DNA of 64,000 nucleotides, from assembly GCA_026770025.1 (NCBI GenBank), contig JAMXDE010000080.1:1-64000 (forward strand), in the 5' to 3' direction. Under the pieces are notes generated by a model. The model saw only the letters and a program-made list of their open reading frames with translations, was not told the DNA's origin and ran no database searches. Source of the DNA: Craspedostauros australis. Lineage: Eukaryota; Bacillariophyta; Bacillariophyceae; Mastogloiales; Achnanthaceae. A program made the position numbers and the translations under genes. Shown piece after piece: positions 55,226-64,000 of this stretch (the first letter of the stretch is position 1; every line of letters begins with the position of its first letter).

Positions 55226-58200
55226 TTAGTCCAATGCTGACCTTGGCTGGATGATATCGCCCTTGTGTCTGTCGTAGATCTCTTTCTTCGTATTCTTGGT
55301 GAACCCGTCTGCGATGTTGTCCTCTGAACGTACGAACCGGGCTCTAGCCTCTCTGTTCGCAATCAGTTCTCGAATGAAGTGATGTCGTATGTCGATGTGT
55401 CTGGTTCTGGCGGACGTGGATGGATTGGAAGCGATGAAGATTGCTCCCACGTTGTCTACCATCACGTCTGCTGGTCTGTGCATCTCCAACCCGATGTCTC
55501 TCATCAGTTGGGTGAGGAAGCGGATCTCCTTTCCGGCCTCCGATAGTGCAACGTACTCTGCTTCCGTTGAGCTCAGTGTCACGCTGCGTTGTGCCTTCGA
55601 TCTCCAGATGATTGGCACTCCTTGTAGTAACACGATGTGTCCTCCTACGCTGATGCGGTTGTCCTTGTCACAAGCGAATTCGCTGTCGGTGAATACAACA
55701 ATTCTCCATGCATCGTTCTCCAATGGATCCGGCTTCACCCTTAGTCCATATTCTCTCGTGTCCGACACGAACTTCATGACCCTTAGCATTTCCTTGTATG
55801 CTACGGCTGTTGGTCCATCTAACACCTTGGTCAGTTCGCGTACTGCGTTGGCGATGTCGGGCCGGGAGTGTTTCACCAAGTATAGCAGCATACCTACTCC
55901 ACTTCGGTACCTGCTGTGCCGTTCCTTGTCCACCTTGGGCGAGTCGCTGTCCCTTTGGATGCCTTGCCCTGGTGTCCCTGGTGTACCGTACCGCTGTAGC
56001 TTCATCACGTCGTCCTTGAACGTATCGGTGATGTTCTTGATGATGTGCGGTTGGTTCACCCAGCAGTTCGTATGGTCGTGGTTGAATATGATCTTGCAAC
56101 TGAGATAGTCTTCAAGATCTGCTTCCACCTTGATTCCGAATCGCTCTGCCTTGATATCCCTCACTAGCTTCTTCAGTTCCTGTTCCTCTCCGATGCATAA
56201 GCAATCGTCAACGTAGGTTCCGATCAGCAGTAGGTTCCCTTCCTGATTCCGAATCAGAAGGCATGGATCCACAGCGCTCTGTCTAAACCCCAATTTGAGT
56301 AGGATGTCGACCAGCTTCTTGTTCCATTGTCTGGCACTCTGCACGAGTCCATAAATCGTCTTCTTGAGCAGCAGGCATTCGTCGGCTTCATGCTTCATAC
56401 CCTTGGGGCATCGCATGTAGATCTCCTCCTCGAGCTCTCCATGTAGGAATGCTGTCTCAAAGTCGATAATGATGCTGTCCAAGTGTAACAACATCTTCAT
56501 TGTGAGCATAACGCGGTAGGTTGCGTCGTGTATCACTGGTGCGTGGTGTGCTGAGAAGTCAACCCCTGCAATCTGCGAGTATCCGCATGCGACGAGTCTT
56601 GCACGGAACACACCGTTCCTCTTCTCCTTGAACACCCATTTGGTCTTCACGCATCGCCGATCCTTCGGCATTTGGTTCATCTTGATCTTCTCCCATACTC
56701 CTCTTCTGGTCATATCGTTGAACTCCTTGTTGATGGCCTCCCGCCATTTCGTTCTCTTCTCAGGATCTGCATGATCCCAGCACTCCTCGAATGTGGTAGG
56801 GTCTAGCATCATTGCGACATTAGCTTGCTCGTACCCCTCTTCGAGTGATCGTTGATCCAATCCTTGGCTCGCAGTGATGAAGTCGTCGAGTCTCATCTTA
56901 CCATGAGTAGTATCTATCATCATACCTGCGACGTCTCTGTTGAATGTTGACCAATTCGTGTGGAAATTCTGTCCTCCTGTTGCCAATGGTGTGGTAGTCG
57001 TTGTTGGAGTAGTCTCATTCTCTCCTTCATCTGATTCTGACTCTCCACTGGATCCTAGGTCTCGTTCCTCCATTGGAATGGGTGAATTGTTGAACCCCGC
57101 GAGAGCCTTCAGCATCCTTGGCATGTCCCTAACAGGTGTTGCGACTGGGATCTCGTCTGGCTCGTCCTCGCCCGACTCGTATTGTCCCTTCTCGTCGTCC
57201 CTTCCGGATTCATCGTCGTTATCACCGTACGATTCGTCATCCCCTTGGGTGGGGAGCAAGTCATCTTGCCCTTGAGCAGCGTCTTCTGTATCTATGTCAA
57301 TTCCGGCTCCTCTGCTCTGATCTGCGTCGTCGGTCTCCATTCCCTTGATGGTGTCCTCACGTCGCTCCCAAGTTACTCTATTGTTCGGGGAAGGTATCTC
57401 CGATGTAGAGTCGTCATCTTCCAGGTCTATCAGTACTGACCTGTTGGCGTTCGCAATACCCTTGAACTGCCCATATGACTGGTTCATCCATGTCACGTCT
57501 CTCGTGATTAGGATTCTCGTTGTAGCTAGATTCATCATCCGGTACACACCACTAGCATGCGATTGGCCGTATCCGACGAACATAGCCGGTTTGGATCTGC
57601 TGTCCAGCTTCGCCTTGGTTGTTTGTCCTCCGATGTGGACCATACCTATTTCCCCGAATGTACGCAGTCCATCTACGTAGGTGGGGATCTGTTCGTTGAA
57701 TAGGATACACGCTGGTTCTCTTGTCTTTGTTCCGATGATGTTCTCCAATTGCGTGGCTGTGCGAGCTGCTTCTGCCCACAGCTTGCTTCGAGAGCTCTTC
57801 GGTAGATGCGTCTGATTCAGCATAGCTCTCACCTTTCCGTATAGTACAGCGAATTTTCGCTCCACGCGACCATTTTGTTGGGGAGTGGCCGCGGCGGTGT
57901 ACTCGAAAGTCGGTCCGAACCCAGCATTAAGTAGTTGCTTCTCCGTGGAGTAATTTTCTCCCGCATTGTCACATCTCACATTTTTCACGCTCACTTGTTG
58001 ATTCGCCTGAAGCCACCGTAATAACCCCACCATCTTGGATCCGACGTCACTCTTTTCTCTCACAAAGAAACTCCAGCAGTAATCACTGTAATCGTCGATA
58101 ACCAGAAGCCAGTATTTGCCTCGGCCGAAACTGTACGTCTGAACACTCGATGTGTCCATGAACAGTCGCTCTCCGACTTTTTTTGCTCTCGGCTGTAGAG

Positions 58201-61009
58201 TCTTCGTCAATCCTCTTTGTCGCGATTTGCCGATCGCGCAATCCACACAAGCGTTCAGCTTCCCTGTGACATTCCATCCGTATCGTCCCGCAGTGCGAGA
58301 GATGGTGTAAGTGTCAACATGGTCTAACATTTTATGGATTTTGTTGATGTCGATCGGTTTCTTCGTCGACACCCCGACGTTGGCTTGATCGTCGTGTGCT
58401 GGAGCGGCTATCATGTTCACGCCGCTCACAAATCCGCTGTGCGTCGCCATGATGCGATCGAAGCGAATGCGTTGTCCCTTCTTCTCCAAGGACATGATCA
58501 CACCTCGGTTGCTGATATCGAAACCGTTTTCGAGAGCCTTGTTGATGCTCAAGAGGTTGACCCATAGCTCAGGCACGTACTTCACCGACTTGAGGAGGAT
58601 GATTGCAGTATCGCCATTCTTCTGCATGACCTTCATCCGCTTGTTCCCCACCTTGGTTGCCCTGAGGTATCGACCGCTGCCTACCTTGATGGAATGATTC
58701 GCTGTGCGCACGTTGGTCATGCCCTCGTCGTTGTTCGTGAGGTGACAGGAGGCGCCGGAATCTCCCAACCAGGTGTTGGCCTCGTGGCGGTCGGGTGCGA
58801 TGGTCGACTTGCGCGTATCGACGTCGTCCAAGTCGCTGATCACCATTGCCATTTCGTGGCCGTTGGCATCGCTGTATAGTGTTAACTCGCAGTGGGTACG
58901 ATAATCACGGACGCCGTTGATGCTCGGATGGTGCATCCACATCAGCTGCTCCGATGCGATGCTGCTCATTTCTCCGATTAGCGCTTGTTGGATTGGTTGA
59001 CAGCGAACGCTCTCTAGCATTCCGTTCATCCGGTATGCGTTGACACAGATGTCGAGTGCGCCTCGCACTCCGATTTGGTGCATAAAGTAGTACAGGGAGC
59101 GTGGCTCCACCCCTGTCAGTCTGAGGGTTGCGATGTCATGCACTGCGTCGAAGCAGATGAGGGAGAGTTCGGACCGGACGTCGTTTGGTGAAAGGACGTT
59201 GCTCAGCGAGCATCGGGCGGTCTCGAACAACATTCCACTCGTCTCATCTAGCACCTCTCTGCGTACCATCCTTTTGCCTTCGTTTCTAGGCACGGCACCT
59301 CTTGGCTCGTTGGCGAGTTGGATGAAGAAAGGAATGTTTGGGCAGTCTACGCACCATGCGTAGAGAGGCCCGCGCTTGAGGCACAATGGACACCATCCGT
59401 TGTTCATGTCGCGACGTGCTGACTCCTCGATCATGCCGTCGAGTGCGCTTGGACGGGTTGAGAGAGTATAAACCGGTTCGTTGATGGCGCGGTCGATGTT
59501 GTCGTTGTCGACTCCTGTCATCGCCATCTCCGTTACGTCTGCGTCTTCCTCATCTGTAGTTCCCTCGTGGTACTCTACGACCACATCATCGGGGTCCTCT
59601 GTTTCTACGTCAGATGAAAAGAGCTCGTCTTTGATCATCTCCCCATCGTTGATAGGGGGCCCGTAGTATCCGTACTCTCGTGGAGAGTGCTTGGCCATAT
59701 CCTCGGAAGTCCACGCTCTCTCCGCGTTGGATGTTCCGCTCTCGAAGCTGGCGGTTCCGTCGACGTCGATCGTGATGAACGCCATGTCGTCCATCATCAC
59801 GTCATCATCGTGTGAAATCACACGGTCCTGTGTGGTCACATTTCTGTCTTGGTTCGCGAATTCGGTGATTTTGTTGAGTTTTTCGCTGATCACACTTTCG
59901 TCTTCGGTCGCGTCTTCGTTGATGAACACACACATCATATCGTCTGATGCGGTGAGTGCGACGTCGTCGACTCCATCCATTCCGTCGGTAGCGACGTTGG
60001 CAGAGTCTGCCTCCTTAATAGCGGCCCTGAGCTTGAAGCATTGCACAATCTTGTGCCCCTTCTTGCCACAGTAGTTGCATTCCCCGTTGAATTTGGGTTT
60101 GCCTCCGCCGTTGCCTTGGCCCTTCGACTTGTTCTTGCCGTTGCCCTTCTTGGCTGCGGAGCGACAATCCGCCTTCTTATGGCCGTAGGCGCCACAGTTG
60201 CGACAGTTGCCCTTGAAGCTCCCAATCGCTGCGAGTGCCATCTCCTCCTTGCTGTTGTTGCCGCCGCGGTTGGAGTTGCCTCCTTTGATGTTGCGGCCGT
60301 CGTAGGTGGCACTCATGGTCTCGCGGATGTCTTCGATGGTCATGGTCTCTTCCTTTCCGAGGAATCTGAGTTCTATGATCTTCACATCCATTTCGTACTC
60401 CTTGCCAAGGGCGTTGAGCACGAGCATGTGGTACTGCTGCATATCCATGTTGATACCAGCGTTTCCGAGGCGATTGCGCAGCACTTCCATTTTGGTGAGG
60501 AACGTGTCTGGGTTCTCGCCCTTCTTCAATCGCATCCCATTGAGTTGAGCCAACAACTTTGCCTTCATAGGCGCGGTTCGTTGCTCGTAGATGCGCTCAA
60601 GAGCCTTCCACGCCTTGCGCGGGTCTCCACTCTCAGTGAGACTGCCCTTAGTCCCCACCACAGCCATGAAGGCGACATCGCCTTCCGTGGTTTCGTGGTT
60701 GATAGCCACGGTCAGTTCTTCGAACGCATACTTAGCCAGCATCCTCTTGTATTCTCCCTTTTCCGCACGGGTCATGGAGGATACTTTCTTCGGTTCACTC
60801 GCGCCTTCCTCCGTTTTAGGAACGGGAGCCAAGGGGTCTGAGCTGAACGGAGCTGGCTTCACTACTACATCATCGAAGTCCATGAGGTAAAAATCCCCAA
60901 GCCCCTTGCGCGTGGCGCGGGTGATGAACTTGATACTCCAGCCTTTCCAACTGGAACGCTTGCCGTCGAAGACGACAACGCGATCAGACTTGAAGAGGTG
61001 GGAGCTCAT
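55226..61009 (-). CDS. Gag-Pol polyprotein of element F
   Basis: One frame of 1927 residues beginning MSSHLFKSDRVVVFDGKRSS. Gag is followed by knuckles CRNCGAYGHKKADC and CNYCGKKGHKIVQC. The extra segment before the protease has the four-cysteine motif (CPLCLKRGPLYAWCVDC, near 59350-59400) and the helical region but lacks the acidic-tryptophan repeats of C, D and E. Protease WLGDSGASCH, integrase with HHCC and DDE residues, reverse transcriptase TYVDDCLCIG and RNase H TDSEFACD follow in order. The RNase H motif has Cys where relatives have Gly (TDSEFAGD); the effect is unknown. Confidence 0.93.
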   Translation of the reverse strand: MSSHLFKSDRVVVFDGKRSSWKGWSIKFITRATRKGLGDFYLMDFDDVVVKPAPFSSDPLAPVPKTEEGASEPKKVSSMTRAEKGEYKRMLAKYAFEELTVAINHETTEGDVAFMAVVGTKGSLTESGDPRKAWKALERIYEQRTAPMKAKLLAQLNGMRLKKGENPDTFLTKMEVLRNRLGNAGINMDMQQYHMLVLNALGKEYEMDVKIIELRFLGKEETMTIEDIRETMSATYDGRNIKGGNSNRGGNNSKEEMALAAIGSFKGNCRNCGAYGHKKADCRSAAKKGNGKNKSKGQGNGGGKPKFNGECNYCGKKGHKIVQCFKLRAAIKEADSANVATDGMDGVDDVALTASDDMMCVFINEDATEDESVISEKLNKITEFANQDRNVTTQDRVISHDDDVMMDDMAFITIDVDGTASFESGTSNAERAWTSEDMAKHSPREYGYYGPPINDGEMIKDELFSSDVETEDPDDVVVEYHEGTTDEEDADVTEMAMTGVDNDNIDRAINEPVYTLSTRPSALDGMIEESARRDMNNGWCPLCLKRGPLYAWCVDCPNIPFFIQLANEPRGAVPRNEGKRMVRREVLDETSGMLFETARCSLSNVLSPNDVRSELSLICFDAVHDIATLRLTGVEPRSLYYFMHQIGVRGALDICVNAYRMNGMLESVRCQPIQQALIGEMSSIASEQLMWMHHPSINGVRDYRTHCELTLYSDANGHEMAMVISDLDDVDTRKSTIAPDRHEANTWLGDSGASCHLTNNDEGMTNVRTANHSIKVGSGRYLRATKVGNKRMKVMQKNGDTAIILLKSVKYVPELWVNLLSINKALENGFDISNRGVIMSLEKKGQRIRFDRIMATHSGFVSGVNMIAAPAHDDQANVGVSTKKPIDINKIHKMLDHVDTYTISRTAGRYGWNVTGKLNACVDCAIGKSRQRGLTKTLQPRAKKVGERLFMDTSSVQTYSFGRGKYWLLVIDDYSDYCWSFFVREKSDVGSKMVGLLRWLQANQQVSVKNVRCDNAGENYSTEKQLLNAGFGPTFEYTAAATPQQNGRVERKFAVLYGKVRAMLNQTHLPKSSRSKLWAEAARTATQLENIIGTKTREPACILFNEQIPTYVDGLRTFGEIGMVHIGGQTTKAKLDSRSKPAMFVGYGQSHASGVYRMMNLATTRILITRDVTWMNQSYGQFKGIANANRSVLIDLEDDDSTSEIPSPNNRVTWERREDTIKGMETDDADQSRGAGIDIDTEDAAQGQDDLLPTQGDDESYGDNDDESGRDDEKGQYESGEDEPDEIPVATPVRDMPRMLKALAGFNNSPIPMEERDLGSSGESESDEGENETTPTTTTTPLATGGQNFHTNWSTFNRDVAGMMIDTTHGKMRLDDFITASQGLDQRSLEEGYEQANVAMMLDPTTFEECWDHADPEKRTKWREAINKEFNDMTRRGVWEKIKMNQMPKDRRCVKTKWVFKEKRNGVFRARLVACGYSQIAGVDFSAHHAPVIHDATYRVMLTMKMLLHLDSIIIDFETAFLHGELEEEIYMRCPKGMKHEADECLLLKKTIYGLVQSARQWNKKLVDILLKLGFRQSAVDPCLLIRNQEGNLLLIGTYVDDCLCIGEEQELKKLVRDIKAERFGIKVEADLEDYLSCKIIFNHDHTNCWVNQPHIIKNITDTFKDDVMKLQRYGTPGTPGQGIQRDSDSPKVDKERHSRYRSGVGMLLYLVKHSRPDIANAVRELTKVLDGPTAVAYKEMLRVMKFVSDTREYGLRVKPDPLENDAWRIVVFTDSEFACDKDNRISVGGHIVLLQGVPIIWRSKAQRSVTLSSTEAEYVALSEAGKEIRFLTQLMRDIGLEMHRPADVMVDNVGAIFIASNPSTSARTRHIDIRHHFIRELIANREARARFVRSEDNIADGFTKNTKKEIYDRHKGDIIQPRSALD

Positions 61010-61091
61010 GGTCGAAGTAGTGGTGGTGATGTTCGTTGCTGTGTTGGTGGGTGATGGAAACGTTGGATTTCAATCGTAACGTTTCGAAACG

Positions 61092-61845
61092 TGTTGGAAA
61101 TCCGGGGTTAGGTAGTAGACTAATCTGTTATCAATCTGTACCAATTTAGAACTGTGAGAACAAACTCCTTGACTCTCCAATTCCAATTCAGCAGCAAGTG
61201 TAATCTGTAGCAGTTCACCATGATCATGCACTTGTCCATGGTTGCTTTCATCTGCTTCATCAGCTTGCTCTCATGCTCTCTTCTGCAGATTCATCATGCA
61301 TTCTCGTGGTGATTGCATCTTCTACATTCGAGCAGCATCTCTCATAGACGCACAGGTACCTTCAGCATGGGTCTCAGTCTGATCGATCCCACTTGACCTT
61401 CGGTTCCTCAGTATTCCTCCTGCGCCATCATCACATACTCACCGGTCATGTTCGTTCCATGTCGCGTCGTCAATCGTGCTCTTGAGCGGATAGGGGCATC
61501 GCTTCCGTTTCTCTTTCTCAGAGAAGCGATCCCTTGTCCGTCGATGCGCATCGACTTGTCTGATATATATCGACAGATTCGCCCATAGTCTTGGCTCATG
61601 TGCGAATACATCCCTAGAGGTCGACCCATAGGTTCGCCCTCATCACAGCGGTGGTACATGGATAGGCTCCATGGTGGGACATGACTGATGTTGATATCAT
61701 TCATGAACAGAGGGTTGATGGGAGACAGGCTGCAAGGTGGTCCGAGTGTTACCAACGAAGTTGACCTTGTCGAGTTGTGAAGATATTATTGGGAGGTGCG
61801 GCAATCATGGGTATCTTGGTAAAAGCGTACCCCCGATTCCTGACA
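61092..61845 (-). repeat. 5' LTR of element F (754 bp)
   Basis: Pairs with 54387-55140. The palindrome CGTTTCGAAACG lies just inside at 61080-61091. Confidence 0.94.
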
Positions 61846-62995
61846 GGTAATTGTACGAGGCTTGTTTGAGACACGCACGAAAGAAGACCATGTGTGGCAC
61901 ATGTATCTCCGCCACTGTTTTACAACCCTTTGTCAAGTCCATAGACATCCACATGTTCCACACACAGGATCCAAGCCACATCTTCGACGGCCGAGGTCTG
62001 TCCGTCGATTGGTGATACACGACCAATGTCGCAACAACCAACCATCAACAGGCACGATGTGACACCAACACGGACAACCAGCACAAGGATGCCACACAAC
62101 AACATGAAGAAAGACGAAGAGAAATGATGCAGGTAGACGCTCTCTAGACGCAAACCGCTGCAATGTAAATGTCAAAATAATGATGATACGATGACAATCA
62201 AAGTGTATCTACCACCAATTCTGATGTATTTTCATACGACGAATACGGTGGATCAATTGCCATTGGAATCGAAGCATTGTGTGCAATAGTATAAAATGCG
62301 CGCTCACATCAAGTGCTGCATGAGTGCGCTTCAATTTTGGCACTAGCATGTAAAGCACAGGAACCAGAAGTGAATTTGCGGTTGCAACGTCCGTATGCAT
62401 CGCGTAGAGCAAAAACCGTGTTGTTTTCACGCAGTGGGGTGTCATGTTTGCGTTGGGGTCTGTTTTTTTGGGATTTTGACCCCCCCCCTGAGGGGCCGGA
62501 ATTCTGCCTTTAAAGGCATTTTTGGCCCTCTGCGAACCCCCCGATCTGCCTTTAAAAGCAGGCGCACTAAGAACGCCGTGAAACAAAACTCACCATGGAT
62601 ATCACATGTAAAATGAAGCCACCCCTGGAACCTGTCGTGGTGACAACCAGTGGGGAGCTCTCCCCAAATGTTCGCGTTCGCGTTGGATCTTGGAGGGACT
62701 GAAATAATCAAATTAATCATACAATGACGTCATCAATACTGTCTAGCCTTATCTATGCTGTTGAGTAGCCTTCCTCGGTGGAAGACTATGACAACAGGAA
62801 GTTCCTTCCTCTCCACTTGTTGTTTCCATTCACAGCAAACAAAAATGAATGCTCAACGCTTCCACATGCATGTTCGTGCTTGTTGGTATCACTGCCTACT
62901 GTTCCGTTTCAGTGTTTCTGTCATACAGGTCATGTGTAGCACTTGCCTTGCATGTGTTCCCACTCTAGATTTCCCCAAAGCACAGCCCCAACCCT
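61846..62995. other. Region without recognised genes
   Basis: It contains a run of nine or ten C residues near 62481-62490. Just after come two ATCTGCCTTTAAA-type motifs, one of them the palindrome GCCTTTAAAGGC near 62507-62518. The rest looks like ordinary intergenic sequence. Confidence 0.5.
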
Positions 62996-62997
62996 CC

Positions 62998-63256
62998 TCC
63001 ATCCCCAGACCGCTGCCGGCCCATCCACTGGCAGGCAGAGGTGATCCACGAGCTATGGCACATGATGCTGCAACAGCGGTCTAGTCGGAACTACGCGCTT
63101 CACGAGGAAGGAGAGCGCGATGTGATGTCCCAGCGCATGGGATTTTACTTCCAAACACTCCAAGAGCTGCCACCATGGCCCATCCCCACCCACCTTTGCC
63201 AGCTCGCCCAGCAGGTCCCAACGTCGCAGCCACGACAGGCACAATGGCTGTTCACT
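62998..63256 (+). CDS. Partial host coding region cut by the LTR of element G
   Basis: An open frame reads PSPDRCRPIHWQAEVIHELW and continues through LHEEGERDVMSQRMGFYFQT to the LTR at 63257. Composition and length of the open stretch suggest coding. I do not recognise the protein. It may be an internal exon, with CATCCCCAG near 63008 as a possible acceptor. Any continuation would lie beyond the window. Confidence 0.3.
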
Positions 63257-64000
63257 TGTCGAGATGTACATGTGAGTATATGTCAAGATGTACGTGTATA
63301 TGTGCATCGTTCACCCGCTATTCTCTCATACACACTTGGACGGTATAACTATACTCATGTCGATAGTATACTGTGATTCGTCAGAATTACAGGGGAAATG
63401 GAACACACGAAAAGGGGCAAGATTTCTGGAGGAAATTTGCAAATGACGATTTCTGAGAGAATCAGAAGATCGTCCGTCCATGCATCAATGGTACCAAGAG
63501 AATCTCGAGGTACTTCCCAACTAAACCTCAGATGACGATATCATCTGACAGACTACTGCATCACCAATGGAACGTGACATCTGGAGAGCAGAAGGACGCC
63601 TACTGACGTCAACAGGATGTCAACATGTCACCACGTCGACATCTGTCTCCAAGTCAGAACAGGAGGTGAAGATACGATGACCCATGAAGATCATGGATAC
63701 TGAAGGTAAACTTCAAATGGTAAGTACTCATGGAGTAGAAGCCAGTACTGAATGAACAGAGTGTCGAATGCGGAGCACGCATCGAACACGGAGCATCGTG
63801 TAGCACGAGCACACGATGATGAGAGAGAGAGAGAATACAGAGAGGAGCGAGAGAGGATCTCGCGTACTAACTCATAGTCGGAGACTGAATCAACAAAACA
63901 GATTAAAGCGCCGAGAGCATCGGGCAAGAGAACAAACGGACACCAAGAGTATCGGAGTGCCAACGTAATGAAATAGCAAACAGACGACTATCAACCAATA
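63257..64000 (+). repeat. LTR of family 1 element G, runs off the right edge
   Basis: It starts TGTCGAGATGTACATG and follows the family 1 LTR (reverse complement of 5771-6565) for all 744 bp present, with scattered differences. About 50 bp more would complete it. Whether it is a solo LTR or the 5' LTR of a full plus-strand element cannot be decided here. Confidence 0.9.

Larger units (their letters stand above)
54387..61845 (-). mobile_element. Ty1/copia retrotransposon F, looks whole, no target duplication
   Basis: 7459 bp on the minus strand with 754-bp LTRs at both ends and one long Gag-Pol frame. The LTRs differ at about three positions by eye, so it is young. Flanks are CAAACA (left) and GGTAAT (right), which do not match. 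LTR ends and protein layout place it with C, D and E as a third subfamily. Confidence 0.94.

Noticed and set aside
63041-63376. Frame of 111 codons ending in LTR sequence
   Set aside because: Only the part before 63257 can be host coding; the rest is read from the LTR of G and matches the tail of the frame crossing the LTR of A.

Overview
This window looks like a repeat-rich, gene-poor stretch of a microbial eukaryote nuclear genome, most likely a diatom or another stramenopile alga. The reasons are Ty1/copia elements of the single-ORF kind known from diatoms (CoDi-like), a tandem family of GT61-type glycosyltransferases with type II membrane anchors, and a short spliceosomal intron. The organism call is an inference; no rRNA or tRNA gene was seen that could confirm it. 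I label the LTR elements A to H for reference.

About three quarters of the window is LTR retrotransposon. Family 1 (LTR about 790 bp) is represented by A (left edge, minus, broken), B (21280-29206, minus, whole by eye) and G (right edge, plus, LTR only). A second group shares LTR ends and Gag-Pol layout but has three LTR types: C (782 bp, plus), D (681 bp, minus) and E (682 bp, plus), and F (754 bp, minus). They form a three-level nest: B sits inside C, and C sits inside D. The C and B insertions each carry a perfect 6-bp target duplication. E has inserted into a host P-loop NTPase gene, also with a perfect 6-bp duplication. D and F have near-identical LTRs but unmatched flanks. H is an old, decayed copia remnant at 37.7-40.5 kb.

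Host content lies between the elements. At 6.6-10.8 kb there is a minus-strand cluster of three GT61-like glycosyltransferase genes: one complete, one whose 5' end is cut by D, and one remnant cut by A. At 35.8-36.9 kb there is an apparently intact, intron-containing DDE transposase gene of the Harbinger/DDE_Tnp_4 type. At 42.5-53.4 kb there is a large P-loop NTPase gene split by E. A partial coding stretch at 63.0-63.26 kb is cut by G.

The most unusual structure is at 33951-35095: about 1.1 kb bounded by 28-bp inverted repeats. Inside are two arrays of a 10-bp motif (TAGTTTCAAC) repeated at exactly 20-bp intervals, nine copies on the left and eight plus one decayed copy on the right, around a unique core. 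It looks like a non-autonomous DNA transposon with phased subterminal binding sites. The second notable point is a roughly 490-residue extra segment in the Gag-Pol of C, D, E and F, between the zinc knuckles and the protease, with a conserved four-cysteine motif and, in C, D and E, repeated acidic-tryptophan motifs.
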